DNA from: Rufibacter glacialis
Lineage (GTDB): Bacteria; Bacteroidota; Bacteroidia; Cytophagales; Hymenobacteraceae
Assembly (NCBI RefSeq): GCF_008271745.1
Contig: NZ_VKKZ01000021.1
Coordinates: forward strand, 1 to 64,000
DNA: 64,000 nt
Direction: 5' to 3'
Shown: positions 53,308 through 63,219 of the stretch, piece by piece
Layout of the letters: every line of letters starts with the position of its first letter
Position numbering within the stretch: the stretch's first letter is position 1
Notes under the pieces: model-generated
Told to the model about the DNA's origin: nothing
What the model saw: only the letters and a program-made list of their open reading frames with translations
The model's database searches: none
Position numbers and translations under genes: made by a program

Positions 53308-54039
53308 TTAATCCACCGCATACTCTACCCGCACGGTGATGGTGGCGGTTTTGTCTTTGTCTGAGGTATTGAAAACGCCGCCGTAGCTGTAGTTCTCGTT
53401 GCTGTTCTGGCCCACAATCTGGAACACGCCCATGGTGGCTTTGCGCAGGCTCCCCAGATCACCGCCGCTGTTTTCGGCAATGGCTTTGGCGCGCAGGCGG
53501 CCGTCTTCCGAGGCTTTGGCCAATAAACTGTGCTTGAGGTCTTTCAATTTGGTGTAGTAATACTGGGGCGGCGTGGAATTAAACTCCACTCCTTTCTCAA
53601 TCAGCTCGGTCACTTCCCTGGATAGCCGCTCCACCCGGCCAATGTCAGTAGACTCTACTTTTACCTGTTGGGTGAGGTTGTAGCCGGTGAAGTCCTGGCC
53701 TATCTGCCGGCCCTGCAGGTCAAACCTGGGCTGGAAATCTTTCATGATCTCCACCGAAGAGATCACCACGCTGCTGTCTTGGATGCCTTTGGAACGGAGA
53801 TATTGCCTGATCAGCCCTTCGTCCTGCTTCAGGGCGGCGTAGGCGTTTTTCAGGTCCATAGACCGGCGGGCGTAGTAACCGGTCCAGACCACCAGGTTGC
53901 TGGTGAAATCCACTTCGGCCGAGCCGGTCACGCTGATAGACTCCGTGGCTTTGAACTTGTACTTGTAGGCGCTGGCGGCAATCAGCACACTTACTACCAG
54001 GGCCACGGCAACGATGAGGTACGCGAAAATCTGTTTCAT
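53308..54039 (-). CDS. SIMPL domain membrane-anchored protein
   Basis: A 243-residue protein with one N-terminal membrane helix (about 4-20) and a periplasmic SIMPL (DUF541) domain: ESISVTGSAEVDFTSNLVVWTGYY, a central helical hairpin, and DKTATITVRVEYAVD at the end. SIMPL proteins form large oligomers whose role in envelope or stress handling is unclear. ATG 54039 begins the anchor. Confidence 0.85.
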   Translation of the reverse strand: MKQIFAYLIVAVALVVSVLIAASAYKYKFKATESISVTGSAEVDFTSNLVVWTGYYARRSMDLKNAYAALKQDEGLIRQYLRSKGIQDSSVVISSVEIMKDFQPRFDLQGRQIGQDFTGYNLTQQVKVESTDIGRVERLSREVTELIEKGVEFNSTPPQYYYTKLKDLKHSLLAKASEDGRLRAKAIAENSGGDLGSLRKATMGVFQIVGQNSNENYSYGGVFNTSDKDKTATITVRVEYAVD

Positions 54040-54196
54040 AGGGTTTAACATATATAGCAGGCAATTAACCAAATTCGTGCCGACTTTGGGAATAAAGACT
54101 TTTCCTTACTTTTATCTCTGCAAGCCGATCCTCCGTATTTACCTATAGCCCTACCCCGGCTGTGTTCTTTGTTCCAATTTACAAAAACTGTTGACT

Positions 54197-55438
54197 ATGA
54201 ATACTTCCACCAGTACCTCCAGCCAAGAGGCCATTGCCTTAGAAGACAAATACGGCGCCCACAACTACCACCCGCTGCCGGTAGTGCTGAACCGGGGCGA
54301 AGGGGTGTTCCTCTGGGATGTGGAAGGCAAGCGCTACTACGACTTCCTTTCAGCGTACAGCGCGGTGAACCAAGGGCACTGCCACCCGCGCATCATTGGC
54401 GCGCTCACCGAGCAGGCCCAGCAACTCACCCTTACTTCCCGCGCTTTCTACAACGACAAACTGGGCCCGGCCGAGAAGTTCATGGCCGAACTGTTCGGGT
54501 ATGACAAAGCCCTGCTGATGAACTCGGGGGCCGAAGCCGTGGAAACCGCCCTTAAACTGGCCCGCAAGTGGGGCTACAAAGAAAAAGGCATTCCGCCCCA
54601 TGAGGCGGAGATCTTGGTAGTGGAGCACAACTTCCACGGCCGCACCACCGGCATCATCTCCTTCTCCACTGATCCCAGCAGCACCACTGGTTTTGGTCCG
54701 TACATGCCTGGTTACAAAGTGTTGCCGTATGACAACCTGGAGGCGCTGGAGCGGGCCCTGCAAGAGAATGCCCACATCTGTGCGTTCCTGGTGGAGCCTA
54801 TCCAGGGCGAAGCCGGTGTGGTGGTTCCCTCAGATGGTTACCTTTCCGGGGCTAAGGCGCTGTGCGAGAAATACAACGTACTCCTGATCATTGACGAGAT
54901 CCAGACCGGCATTGGCCGAACCGGCAAACTGCTGGCCTCGCATTATGACGGCGTAAAACCCGATATCCTGATATTGGGCAAAGCCCTTTCGGGTGGGGTT
55001 CTGCCGGTATCGGCGGCCTTAGCGGATGACCACATCATGCTCTGCATCCAGCCGGGTGAACATGGTTCCACGTTTGGCGGCAACCCGCTGGCCTGTGCCG
55101 TGGCCGTCGCTGCCCTGGAGGTGGTCCAGGACGAGAAACTGACCGAGAACGCCATGCGCCTGGGCGAGATCTTCCGGGCCCGGATGAACGAACTCAAGGC
55201 TCGTCACCCGGAACTGGTCAGCCTGGTACGCGGTCGTGGTCTTTTAAATGCGGTGATCATTCAGCCTACGCCAGACGGCCGCACCGCCTGGGATGTCTGC
55301 GTGAAACTGATGGAGAACGGCCTACTGGCCAAGCCCACCCACGGGGATATTATCCGGTTCGCGCCGCCACTGGTTATCACGGAGCAGCAGTTGCATGAGT
55401 GCTGTGACATTATTGAAAAGACGCTGGAGGAGTTTTAA
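54197..55438 (+). CDS. rocD: Ornithine--oxo-acid transaminase
   Basis: A 413-residue PLP enzyme transferring the delta-amino group of ornithine to 2-oxoglutarate (arginine/proline interconversion). Class III aminotransferase markers: [55 protein letters not shown] lysine in [10 protein letters not shown], and [17 protein letters not shown]. The [11 protein letters not shown] sequence separates it from acetylornithine aminotransferase. ATG 54197 preferred over TTG 54191. Confidence 0.94.
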   Translation: MNTSTSTSSQEAIALEDKYGAHNYHPLPVVLNRGEGVFLWDVEGKRYYDFLSAYSAVNQGHCHPRIIGALTEQAQQLTLTSRAFYNDKLGPAEKFMAELFGYDKALLMNSGAEAVETALKLARKWGYKEKGIPPHEAEILVVEHNFHGRTTGIISFSTDPSSTTGFGPYMPGYKVLPYDNLEALERALQENAHICAFLVEPIQGEAGVVVPSDGYLSGAKALCEKYNVLLIIDEIQTGIGRTGKLLASHYDGVKPDILILGKALSGGVLPVSAALADDHIMLCIQPGEHGSTFGGNPLACAVAVAALEVVQDEKLTENAMRLGEIFRARMNELKARHPELVSLVRGRGLLNAVIIQPTPDGRTAWDVCVKLMENGLLAKPTHGDIIRFAPPLVITEQQLHECCDIIEKTLEEF

Positions 55439-55446
55439 AGCCATAT

Positions 55447-55478
55447 AAGCCAGTCCTGAGTAGGGCTGGCTTTTCTTT
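55447..55478 (+). terminator. Stem-loop terminator after rocD
   Basis: Arms AAGCCAGTCC/GGGCTGGCTT with one G-T pair, followed by a T-rich run. Confidence 0.8.
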
Positions 55479-55520
55479 TAGCTGAATCCTATCTTTATGG
55501 ACAACTAAACCATTGCCCTC

Positions 55521-57347
55521 TTGAGCTCTTCTCACTCCTCAGCATTTCTTTACAAGGCAAAGCGTATCTTTTTGCCATTTATGCTGCTGTCTATTGGCCT
55601 GTTGATGGGATACACCTTCTTGCATTGGCTGCTACTTATTAGGCTTGAGCTTTTCCAGGTAAAAAATGTTATTACAGAATTTGCACTTCCGTTTAGCCTT
55701 GCGGCATTGTTGGTGCTCCTCTGGCTTCGGCCTCGCATCCAGCTCCTGCACCTGAAAAGAAGATCAGGAGACTTGCCTACTTTTTACACCATTGTTGCTA
55801 TTGTTGCCATGGGCACCCCTACTGTCATTGCCCAAGGATATCTTGAAACCGCTACCGGCAAACTCACCAACCTAGACTCCATTACACAGATTGGCAATCT
55901 ACCTAAAACCAAATATTACTCTATTAAGAACTTCTACATAGACAAAAAGAGTGCTGGTATATTTCAAGAGACGACCACTGCTGGTAAAAACAACCGCAAT
56001 CTTGTCTTCACCTATTATATCACCTGCCCTATTCGGGTTGATAGGCAAATCGGCACCAATAGTGCCTCTGATATAGACAATGCCTCTGGACCACTATACA
56101 TATTGGACGGCGAGATTATACCAGCGCCCAAACCTCAAAAGGCTTCTACGCCACACCCCGCTCTAACAGACCTGGACAAAAAGGAGATCTCTAGTATCCA
56201 GATATTGAAAGACACCGCCGCCCAACGCCTGTATGGGACTCGCGGCCGGGAGGGCGTTGTGTTGATCTCTACCATTCCGCGGGGGTTTCTGGCAATACAA
56301 TACTCAAAAACCATTAGCAACAGTTTGTCTGAAGAAGAGAAGAAGCAGGCGTTTGAACAGTTTTCCCAAGAGACACAGGCTGAGTTTGAGCAGCAAGATC
56401 TGGCCCAATTCACGTTTCTAGAACGTATGGAAGCCACACATGCTGATTTAGAGGCGTTCCAAATCAGCATCCAGAAAAGCCCTAAATTTCAACATACTGG
56501 CTTAGGGCCTATTTTAATTGCTCACCATACCCCCTTTGAGGCACGCAATGGTCAAAAACTTCCCTGGGTCTTCTATTCCATTGTCATTGGGGCTGCAACA
56601 TGGCTTCTTATGATTTCTGTGGTCCCCCTTTCTGCTGTCAAAAAACTGAAGTCTACCCGTAAGAAACCCCTGTCAAAGAAATCTCTGCAGAGGTCTTTTG
56701 CCGGTTTCCTCCCCACGGAAGGCTTCACGATCACCCCGATTCTACTATATTTGAATGTGCTCGTGTTCATCTTCATGGTGATAGCCGGGCTAGGTTTTAT
56801 TTCTTTCAGAGCAGTTGATTTACTGTCTTGGGGCGCCAATTATGGCCCTGCCATTCAGGATGGTGAACTCTGGCGACTGCTCAGCAACGTGTTCCTGCAC
56901 GGCGGCCTCCTACACCTTTTCATGAACATGTACGCCTTGCTCTTCATTGGCCTTTTCTTAGAGCCGCTGCTGGGCAGAAACAGATACGTGCTTCTTTACC
57001 TTGCCTGCGGAATAGCGGCCAGCCTAACCAGCATCTGGTGGTATAAGGCCACAGTGAGCGTGGGAGCCTCTGGCGCCATCTTTGGTTTATTTGGCTTCTA
57101 TTTGGCGCTGCTCACCACCAACATTTTCCCTAAAGAAGTTAAGTCATCTTTCCTGATTTCCATTGGCACCTTCATTGGCTTTAACCTTTTATATGGTTTA
57201 ACTGGCGGAGTAGACAATGCAGCACACATTGGCGGACTTTTTACAGGTTTTGCATTGGGCTATATCTACTATTTCCTGAATAGAGAAATGCTTCTAAGTA
57301 AAGCGGAAGAAACACCTGTAGAGGAGCAGGAGCAAGTATCTGCTTAG
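55521..57347 (+). CDS. Rhomboid intramembrane serine protease with embedded TonB-plug-like segment
   Basis: A 608-residue membrane protein. The C-terminal rhomboid domain (about 403-590) has HGGLLHLFMNMYALLFIG, the catalytic Ser517 in VGASGAIFGLFGF and His569 in NAAHIGG, so it should cleave within membranes. The N-terminal half has two or three membrane helices (about 17-40, 52-70, 88-104) and an extramembrane region. Within that region residues 190-254 (GPLYILDGEIIP ... DLDKKEISSIQILK ... AQRLYGTRGREGVVLIS) match the conserved end of the SusC-type plug domain, including VLKD-like and LYGxRGxxGV elements. This is very unusual. Starts with TTG 55521; ATG 55581 (M21) is an alternative that would remove the basic residues before the first helix. 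Confidence 0.88.
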   Translation: MSSSHSSAFLYKAKRIFLPFMLLSIGLLMGYTFLHWLLLIRLELFQVKNVITEFALPFSLAALLVLLWLRPRIQLLHLKRRSGDLPTFYTIVAIVAMGTPTVIAQGYLETATGKLTNLDSITQIGNLPKTKYYSIKNFYIDKKSAGIFQETTTAGKNNRNLVFTYYITCPIRVDRQIGTNSASDIDNASGPLYILDGEIIPAPKPQKASTPHPALTDLDKKEISSIQILKDTAAQRLYGTRGREGVVLISTIPRGFLAIQYSKTISNSLSEEEKKQAFEQFSQETQAEFEQQDLAQFTFLERMEATHADLEAFQISIQKSPKFQHTGLGPILIAHHTPFEARNGQKLPWVFYSIVIGAATWLLMISVVPLSAVKKLKSTRKKPLSKKSLQRSFAGFLPTEGFTITPILLYLNVLVFIFMVIAGLGFISFRAVDLLSWGANYGPAIQDGELWRLLSNVFLHGGLLHLFMNMYALLFIGLFLEPLLGRNRYVLLYLACGIAASLTSIWWYKATVSVGASGAIFGLFGFYLALLTTNIFPKEVKSSFLISIGTFIGFNLLYGLTGGVDNAAHIGGLFTGFALGYIYYFLNREMLLSKAEETPVEEQEQVSA

Positions 57348-57365
57348 GGCATACCATTGAAAAAG

Positions 57366-57414
57366 AGCTCCTCTTTTGGCCTATTTTCTAGGAAAGCAGG
57401 CCAAAAGAGGAGCT
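57366..57414. terminator. Stem-loop with 35-bp palindrome core (copy 21)
   Basis: Perfect 17-bp arms (57366-57382 and 57398-57414) with a 15-base loop. Positions 57373-57407 form a member of the 35-bp palindrome family (CTTTTGGCCTATTTTC ... CAGGCCAAAAG), here extended into an evident terminator after the rhomboid gene. Confidence 0.8.
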
Positions 57415-57628
57415 TTAACTTTCCCCAGAGTATATCCCATCAAACAGCCAATTTCAACAACCAGAAGAAAGTATGGTATGCCAAGACAAGGGGCAGTACC
57501 TTTGCGCCCGGGCAGGAAAAGGCGCTGAATATTTTATAGCGTCCTAACACTTTTCCCAGAGCCCGTTTGTTGTATCAGCAGCAGGCTTTCCAGACCCTGG
57601 ATTCGCCTGCTTAACCCACTAAGCTGTT

Positions 57629-58609
57629 ATGAACCATTTAACCCGCCGGCCGCGCCGGAACCGCAAGTCACAGGTGATCCGTGACATGGTACAGGAAAAC
57701 CACCTGGCCTTGCACGACCTCATCTATCCCATATTTGTCACCGAAGGCCAGAACCTCTCCCAGCCTATTGCCTCCATGCCTGGCATTTCCCGTTTCAGCC
57801 TGGATCGGCTGGTAGACGAGGTGGGCGCCTGCGTGGAATTGGGCATCAACGCCTTTGCCCCTTTCCCCAATATCCCGGAGGAGAAAAAAGACCGTTTCGG
57901 GCAGGAAAGCAAAAACCCCGAAGGGTTGTACCTACGGACTCTCTCTGAGCTCAAGCGGCAGTTCCCGCACATTGTGCTGGCCTCTGACGTAGCCTTAGAC
58001 CCCTACAGCACCGACGGCCACGACGGCATTGTGGACAACGGCGAGATCATCAATGATGCCTCTCTGGAAGTACTGGGGCAGATGGCCCTGGCGCAGGCGC
58101 AGGCCGGTGCCGATATCATCGCTCCTTCTGACATGATGGACGGCCGGGTGGCCCACATCCGCCAGGTCCTGGACAAGCATGCCTTCTCCAACGTGGCCAT
58201 CATGAGCTACACCGCCAAATACGCCAGCGGCTTCTACGGCCCGTTCCGGGATGCACTGGAATCGGCGCCTAAGCACGGCGACAAGAAGACCTACCAGATG
58301 AACCCCGCTAACAGCCGCGAGGCCTTGCTGGAGGCCGAGCTGGACACGCAGGAAGGCGCGGACTACCTCATGGTGAAGCCGGCCCTTTCGTATCTGGATG
58401 TGATTAAACTGCTTCGCGACAACTCGCACCTGCCTATTGTGGCCTATAACGTGAGCGGCGAGTACGCCATGGTGAAAGCCGCCGCCCAAAACGGTTGGAT
58501 AGACGGCGAGAAAATCATGCTGGAAACCCTGCTCAGCATGAAACGCGCTGGCGCTGACATCATCCTGACCTACTTTGCCAAAGAGTTTGCGCAGTACCTG
58601 AAGCGCTAA
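57629..58609 (+). CDS. hemB: Porphobilinogen synthase
   Basis: A 326-residue enzyme joining two 5-aminolevulinate molecules in heme synthesis. Catalytic lysines are seen in MSYTAKYASGFYGPF and YLMVKPALSYLDVI. The metal-binding loop reads DVALDPYSTDGHDG, aspartate-rich, instead of the three-cysteine zinc site of E. coli, so the magnesium-using type is inferred. Transcribed alone with its own terminator. Confidence 0.96.
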   Translation: MNHLTRRPRRNRKSQVIRDMVQENHLALHDLIYPIFVTEGQNLSQPIASMPGISRFSLDRLVDEVGACVELGINAFAPFPNIPEEKKDRFGQESKNPEGLYLRTLSELKRQFPHIVLASDVALDPYSTDGHDGIVDNGEIINDASLEVLGQMALAQAQAGADIIAPSDMMDGRVAHIRQVLDKHAFSNVAIMSYTAKYASGFYGPFRDALESAPKHGDKKTYQMNPANSREALLEAELDTQEGADYLMVKPALSYLDVIKLLRDNSHLPIVAYNVSGEYAMVKAAAQNGWIDGEKIMLETLLSMKRAGADIILTYFAKEFAQYLKR

Positions 58610-58612
58610 TCC

Positions 58613-58648
58613 ATTTCCAACCCCTTTTTTCAAAAACAGGCGGTAAAA
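58613..58648. repeat. 35-bp intergenic palindrome, copy 22
   Basis: ATTTCCAACCCCTTTTTTC ... ACAGGCGGTAAAAG, four bases after the hemB stop. Confidence 0.65.
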
Positions 58649-58650
58649 GA

Positions 58651-58695
58651 AAAGCCCGCCCGAAAACCTGACAACAGGCTCTTCGGGCGGGCTTT
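58651..58695. terminator. Stem-loop terminator (hemB / TlpA-like)
   Basis: Perfect 13-bp arms AAAGCCCGCCCGA/TCGGGCGGGCTTT, 19-base loop, between convergent genes. Confidence 0.8.
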
Positions 58696-58745
58696 GTTTT
58701 GGGTTCAGAAACCCAAGATCTGCTTTCAACGGCAGGAACGCGTGC

Positions 58746-59522
58746 CTACTTCAACACAATGCTCCTGATGTACTCGGTGAGTTTATCTACTGAGTCACTA
58801 TGGCTGCCTAGCACCACATTTCTAATGATGCCTTTCCTGTCAACCACGAAAGTAGTAGGCCAGTAATTTACCTGAAACACATCCCGCGCCTGCTGTCCTG
58901 CGTTGGGCAGCACCACCAACCGAGAGGTACTATCAGCGGGCATTCTGGGGTTCTTCTCCACCATGGGCATCAGAAACAGGACCTCGGGCACTTCTGGGTT
59001 AGGCTGGAACCGTCTAGCCACTTCTTCCAGCAGGGTTCTATCTGCCAGGCAAGGCGAGCAGCGCGAAAACCCGAAACTCAACACCACCACTTTCCCCTTT
59101 AGCTCCGGCAACCGGAAGATTTCTCCTTGGGCATTCTGAAACGAAACGTCTGGAACCGGTTGCCGGAGCCACGTGCGTTTATAAGTATCCCAAACCGCCA
59201 GGCGGGCATCTACCTCTTCCTTTGGCACAGGGGTTCCCAAAGTTCTTTTCCCCACCAGGCCGCCATCTTCGGTTCTTTGCAAGGTCCCTATCTTCACCAG
59301 GCTGTCTACCTGGGCCCGGGTATATCTTTTAGGTGAAGAGACTGGAGCCTGGGCTGGCGTTTTCAGGATCACCTGATCTGCGGCGGCGCCAGGGGCAATT
59401 TGCGCCGTTACAAATTGATAGCTTCTTTTCACTACCCTGGTTTGCTGAGCCGAGGCAGAGACACCCGTTATCAGGACCAACCCTACCAGCAGGCTGCCAA
59501 TCTTATGAATATGGTTTTGCAT
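58746..59522 (-). CDS. TlpA/ResA-like thioredoxin-fold exported protein
   Basis: A 258-residue protein. Signal peptide (about 1-27, ending SASAQ), a linker domain of about 90 residues (KRYTRAQVDSLVKIG ...), and a redoxin domain with active-site CSPC in GFSRCSPCLADRT, followed by the cis-proline WPTTFVVDRKG. Members reduce or shuffle disulfides outside the cytoplasm or receive electrons from DsbD-type proteins. ATG 59522 begins the signal. The gene lies downstream of the T9SS propeller gene but is separated from it by a terminator. Confidence 0.86.
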   Translation of the reverse strand: MQNHIHKIGSLLVGLVLITGVSASAQQTRVVKRSYQFVTAQIAPGAAADQVILKTPAQAPVSSPKRYTRAQVDSLVKIGTLQRTEDGGLVGKRTLGTPVPKEEVDARLAVWDTYKRTWLRQPVPDVSFQNAQGEIFRLPELKGKVVVLSFGFSRCSPCLADRTLLEEVARRFQPNPEVPEVLFLMPMVEKNPRMPADSTSRLVVLPNAGQQARDVFQVNYWPTTFVVDRKGIIRNVVLGSHSDSVDKLTEYIRSIVLK

Positions 59523-59543
59523 CTCTTTTTTGGGAAAGGCGCT

Positions 59544-59590
59544 AAAACAGCAGAGACCCAGGGTAAGAACCCATGGGTCTCTGCTGTTTT
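59544..59590 (-). terminator. Stem-loop terminator of T9SS propeller gene
   Basis: Perfect 17-bp arms (59544-59560 and 59574-59590) containing GCAGAGACCCA; located between the propeller gene stop (59598) and the TlpA-like start. Confidence 0.85.
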
Positions 59591-59597
59591 TCAAAAA

Positions 59598-62480
59598 TTA
59601 CCGCAGGAACGTCAGGCGTTTGGTATAGCGTTTCCCGTCAATGGTGAGTTGGTAGAGGTAGGTTCCTGAAGCCGCGGCACCACGCCCATCCCAGGAAACT
59701 AGGTGCTGCCCCGAAGGCTTGCGGCCGTTCACCAGGGTAGCAATGGTTTTCCCGCTCAGGTCATACAGTACCAGCTTCACGTCGGCCGCTTTCTCCAGCG
59801 TGAACGGAATATTGGTGAAGGCCCCTGCCCTGAAGGGGTTAGGGAAGTTCTGCTTCAGCCCGAACTGGGAAGCCGCAGCTATCTCCTCTTTAGAAGCCAG
59901 AGGGCCGGAATACCGGCGGCTGAACACCCCGTTGCCATGCGTACCTACCAGCACCAGGTCATCGGTGGTGCGGCTGATGACCATGTCAACAGGAACCTGG
60001 CCAATGGAACTGGCGCCTTCCCTGATCCAACTGGTGGAACTTCCGTTCAAGGCTGATGTGGAATACAAGCCGGTGCTGGTACCTACCAGGTATTTGGCGC
60101 TTCCGTCTGGGTTAGGCAGAATGGTCATCCAGCGGGTAGAGGGGCCATTGCCCGTCACATTCCCGTTCTCTTCCAGGTTTCCGGAGATAGGCACCCACGT
60201 GGTGCCGCCGTTGGTGGTATAGAACAGACTCTCTACTTTGTAATTGGTGAAGACCACAATGGCTTTGTTGGCGTCTCTGGGGTCAATGGCAATACACTGG
60301 ATGTTCCCGGCCGGGAAGTTAGCCCCCGTTACCTCTACCCTGGTGGGTGTGGCCGCCGCCCCGTTTTCAAACTTGTACAACTTGCCTGTTCTGGTGCCAA
60401 AGTAGACCACGTTGGCCGGCATCTTGCTCACGGACACGGAAGAGATGGCTTCATTGGTTTCCAGGTTGGCCACTACTTCCCAGCCCAGGTTAGACTGGTC
60501 AGAAGAGTTGTTCACTGGTATCTGGGCAATGTTCTTGTTCCGCCACAAGGTGTCACCCGCGGGCAGGAACATGGTGTACTCGTTGTTGGGGTCTATGGTA
60601 TACGGGTTCACGAACAGGTACCCAGTGGTTTTGGGCGGGTCAATGCGGGCGTACCCTGTCCGCCGGCCGGCATCATTGTAAGCATACCGGTAAACCGTTC
60701 CGTTTTGCGTAGATACCAGCAAGGAATGGGTGGTTCTGGCCGCGAAAGCCCCATCGCCGCCCAATTGCTCCACCCAGGAGGTCTCCTGGTTAATATTATT
60801 CACTGCCCAGGAACCATTGTCTTGCATACCGCCCACCACAAAGTCATCAGTGGTGTTCAGGTCCATGGCCACGGTATAGAATTGGGTGGTTTGGTAGCCC
60901 CGGTTCAGCGATTCCCACACCACGGCAGGAGCCTGGTTGTTCTCTGTTCGGGAGAGGCCCCCATCATGCGCTGAGATCATGCGGGAGGGGTTATTCCTAT
61001 AGAACACTACCTCGTGCTGGTCTGGGTGATGGGCCGGATACATGGCATAGCTCTCATTATTGGCAACGTACCCACCAATTTTAGTAGTGGCGGCGGTAGA
61101 GGAAAAGCCATTGGTAGACCGGTAGAGGTTAGTACCACCCAGCACCACATAGTTCACGTTGTCAGGCCTTACCTTCACCACCATGTTATAGCCGTTCTGC
61201 AGGTCCAGGTCGCCAGACTTGCCTCCCAGCATGGGCAGGTTGTCGGTCAGGTTGGTCCAGATGCCGCCCGCCCCGCTCCCATCTCCAGATACATACTCAT
61301 ACTTCCAGAGGTTGGCTTCTGACGCCGCATTGGTAGCAGTGTTCACCAGGAAATAGACAATGTTCTCATTAGACGGAGCAATGTCCAGCACTATGCGCTC
61401 ATAGGTAGCCGGAAAGGCAGCGGGGGTAATGTCAGCCCAGGTGGTGCCGTTGATAGACCGGAAAATACCTTTTCTGGAAGAGCTTCCGCCCGCGTTGGCG
61501 TACTGGCTCAAGGTAGCGTACATGGTGCCGGTGGAGCTGATGGCGATGTCAGTGAAGAAAGGGCTGACGTTGAAATCGGAAACCCGTTCAGCCCCGGTGC
61601 CCGACCCAAACCCCAGCACGTAGTTCCAGGTGGTGCCCCCGTCCACAGACCGCCTGATGGAGCCGGCCGTGGCCACCAAAACCTCATCTTGGGTAGGGTT
61701 ACCTGGGTTGGTAGCCACCCGGTACGTATACTGGAACACATTGGTAAAGGCGGTGAAATTAGGCGTCTGGGTGGAAGGCAGCGGGTTCCAGGTAACGCCG
61801 TTGTCAATGGATTTGAAGAGGCCGTTCCCGTAGTAAGACGCACCAGGCTTGTTGGCTGAGTTCCCCAGAAGCTCTCCCGTGCCGTAGTACCAGACATTGC
61901 CTTTGCCGGGCCGTTTGTCCTGGGATAGGGTGGTCACGCTCTGGAGCATCTCCGGGTCAGTCACCTTGGTCCAGGCAGCCCCGCCGTTGGCGCTGCGCCA
62001 CATGCCGCCAGAAACGCCTCCGGCCAGAATGATGTTCTCATTGTTGGTATCCAGAGCCAAGGCGCGGGTACGCCCGCCAATGTTATAGGGCCCCCGGCTG
62101 CTCCAGGTATAGGTGGCCAGCTGGCTATAGGGGTTCTTCTGCGAAAAAACCTGCTCTGTCGTTAAGATGCGGCTGGTGTAGGCCAACTCCAGCTCTCTGA
62201 TGCCTTCCGGGATCTTGCCCGTGGCCGGGTCTTTGAGGCGGTCTACCTCATATTGCCACCGGGCCTGCGGGTTCTCTTTGGTACCAATGGCTCCTTTCTT
62301 GTGCAAGCGGTGCAGCCGGGCCTGGTGCCCATTTTCCCGCAGGTCTTGCTCCACAGAGAAACTGGCCGCTTGGCGGGCTTTCATCATAGGCTGGGTGGCC
62401 GCCAGATAAAAAAGCGCCCCAAAGAAAAGGAGCAAAGCGCATGACATTAAAAACTGCCGTTGCTGGGATATACGTTTCAT
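59598..62480 (-). CDS. T9SS-secreted beta-propeller (BNR/sortilin-like) protein
   Basis: A 960-residue exported protein. N-terminal signal or anchor (about 5-30), a helical linker, then two seven-bladed-propeller-like halves with repeated Asp-box motifs such as MWRSANGGAAW, FKSIDNGVTWNPL, IRRSVDGGTTWNYV, IFRSINGTTWADI and LFYTTNGGTTWVPI. The C-terminal domain (FGLKQNFPNPFRAGAFTNIPFTL ... GTYLYQLTIDGKRYTKRLTFLR) is a type IX sorting domain. Asp-box propellers of this type (sortilin/exo-alpha-sialidase-like) often bind or cleave glycans, but no catalytic pattern stands out. Surface-exposed location inferred. Confidence 0.88.
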   Translation of the reverse strand: MKRISQQRQFLMSCALLLFFGALFYLAATQPMMKARQAASFSVEQDLRENGHQARLHRLHKKGAIGTKENPQARWQYEVDRLKDPATGKIPEGIRELELAYTSRILTTEQVFSQKNPYSQLATYTWSSRGPYNIGGRTRALALDTNNENIILAGGVSGGMWRSANGGAAWTKVTDPEMLQSVTTLSQDKRPGKGNVWYYGTGELLGNSANKPGASYYGNGLFKSIDNGVTWNPLPSTQTPNFTAFTNVFQYTYRVATNPGNPTQDEVLVATAGSIRRSVDGGTTWNYVLGFGSGTGAERVSDFNVSPFFTDIAISSTGTMYATLSQYANAGGSSSRKGIFRSINGTTWADITPAAFPATYERIVLDIAPSNENIVYFLVNTATNAASEANLWKYEYVSGDGSGAGGIWTNLTDNLPMLGGKSGDLDLQNGYNMVVKVRPDNVNYVVLGGTNLYRSTNGFSSTAATTKIGGYVANNESYAMYPAHHPDQHEVVFYRNNPSRMISAHDGGLSRTENNQAPAVVWESLNRGYQTTQFYTVAMDLNTTDDFVVGGMQDNGSWAVNNINQETSWVEQLGGDGAFAARTTHSLLVSTQNGTVYRYAYNDAGRRTGYARIDPPKTTGYLFVNPYTIDPNNEYTMFLPAGDTLWRNKNIAQIPVNNSSDQSNLGWEVVANLETNEAISSVSVSKMPANVVYFGTRTGKLYKFENGAAATPTRVEVTGANFPAGNIQCIAIDPRDANKAIVVFTNYKVESLFYTTNGGTTWVPISGNLEENGNVTGNGPSTRWMTILPNPDGSAKYLVGTSTGLYSTSALNGSSTSWIREGASSIGQVPVDMVISRTTDDLVLVGTHGNGVFSRRYSGPLASKEEIAAASQFGLKQNFPNPFRAGAFTNIPFTLEKAADVKLVLYDLSGKTIATLVNGRKPSGQHLVSWDGRGAAASGTYLYQLTIDGKRYTKRLTFLR

Positions 62481-62555
62481 GAGGTAAAGTCTGTCTTGGG
62501 TAATAGGAGTTGTCTGTGTCTGTACTATCTGGCTACAACAGCCGCTTCAAAAAAT

Positions 62556-63050
62556 TCAATCCACCACGGTATAGGAACGGACAACCAAAGGATCACCCTC
62601 GTTCAAAGAACCCCGTAATTCGGCCTTTATTTTTTTCCCGGCCGTTACGCCGGGCCTGCCCTCGACCGCTTTCACGGACATAGGGAAATGTACCCGCAGC
62701 TTCTGGCCGGGAGCCAGGGTTTGCTCAAAAGCAGATCCGTAGCCCATGAGCTGCACCACCTGCACCTCTGCCTTACAGGGCGCCTGGCTGCAGGGCCCGT
62801 TGCCGGCGGGGGCCAGATCAGGCAAGACCTTCACCACCAGCAGCACTACCCGGGCATGGTTGGGCGCCACGGGTTTCTCACCGGAGACCGGCGGCATTTC
62901 CTGCCCTGGGTCTGGGGTAGCGTTCACCATATCCATCTCGTTTTCAGCTACTGGTGTCACGTTGCTCATGCGCTTGCAGGCAATCCCTCCCCACACCAGC
63001 AACACAAGTACCAGAAGCAATATTTTTGGGAGAGCACCATATCTACGCAT
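62556..63050 (-). CDS. Hypothetical lipoprotein
   Basis: A 164-residue exported protein with lipobox Cys25 (WGGIAC). The mature part has a GNGPCSQAPCKAEVQVVQLMGYG segment with two cysteines that may pair, and ends in short beta strands. No family recognised. It is 75 bases upstream of the T9SS propeller gene on the same strand and may be co-transcribed. Confidence 0.6.
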   Translation of the reverse strand: MRRYGALPKILLLVLVLLVWGGIACKRMSNVTPVAENEMDMVNATPDPGQEMPPVSGEKPVAPNHARVVLLVVKVLPDLAPAGNGPCSQAPCKAEVQVVQLMGYGSAFEQTLAPGQKLRVHFPMSVKAVEGRPGVTAGKKIKAELRGSLNEGDPLVVRSYTVVD

Positions 63051-63219
63051 AAAACAAATATACTCACAAAGTCCAGATTTTTAACGTGTTACTGCCATTA
63101 AATTAGAGGCCACCGAGCTTCCCGCACATATTTTCTTAAATAACTTAAAACCAGCAACCTTGGTTTTTGTTTTTGGTATAGAAGAACCATTACGTTTTAT
63201 CTATATTCACGTGAACTCC

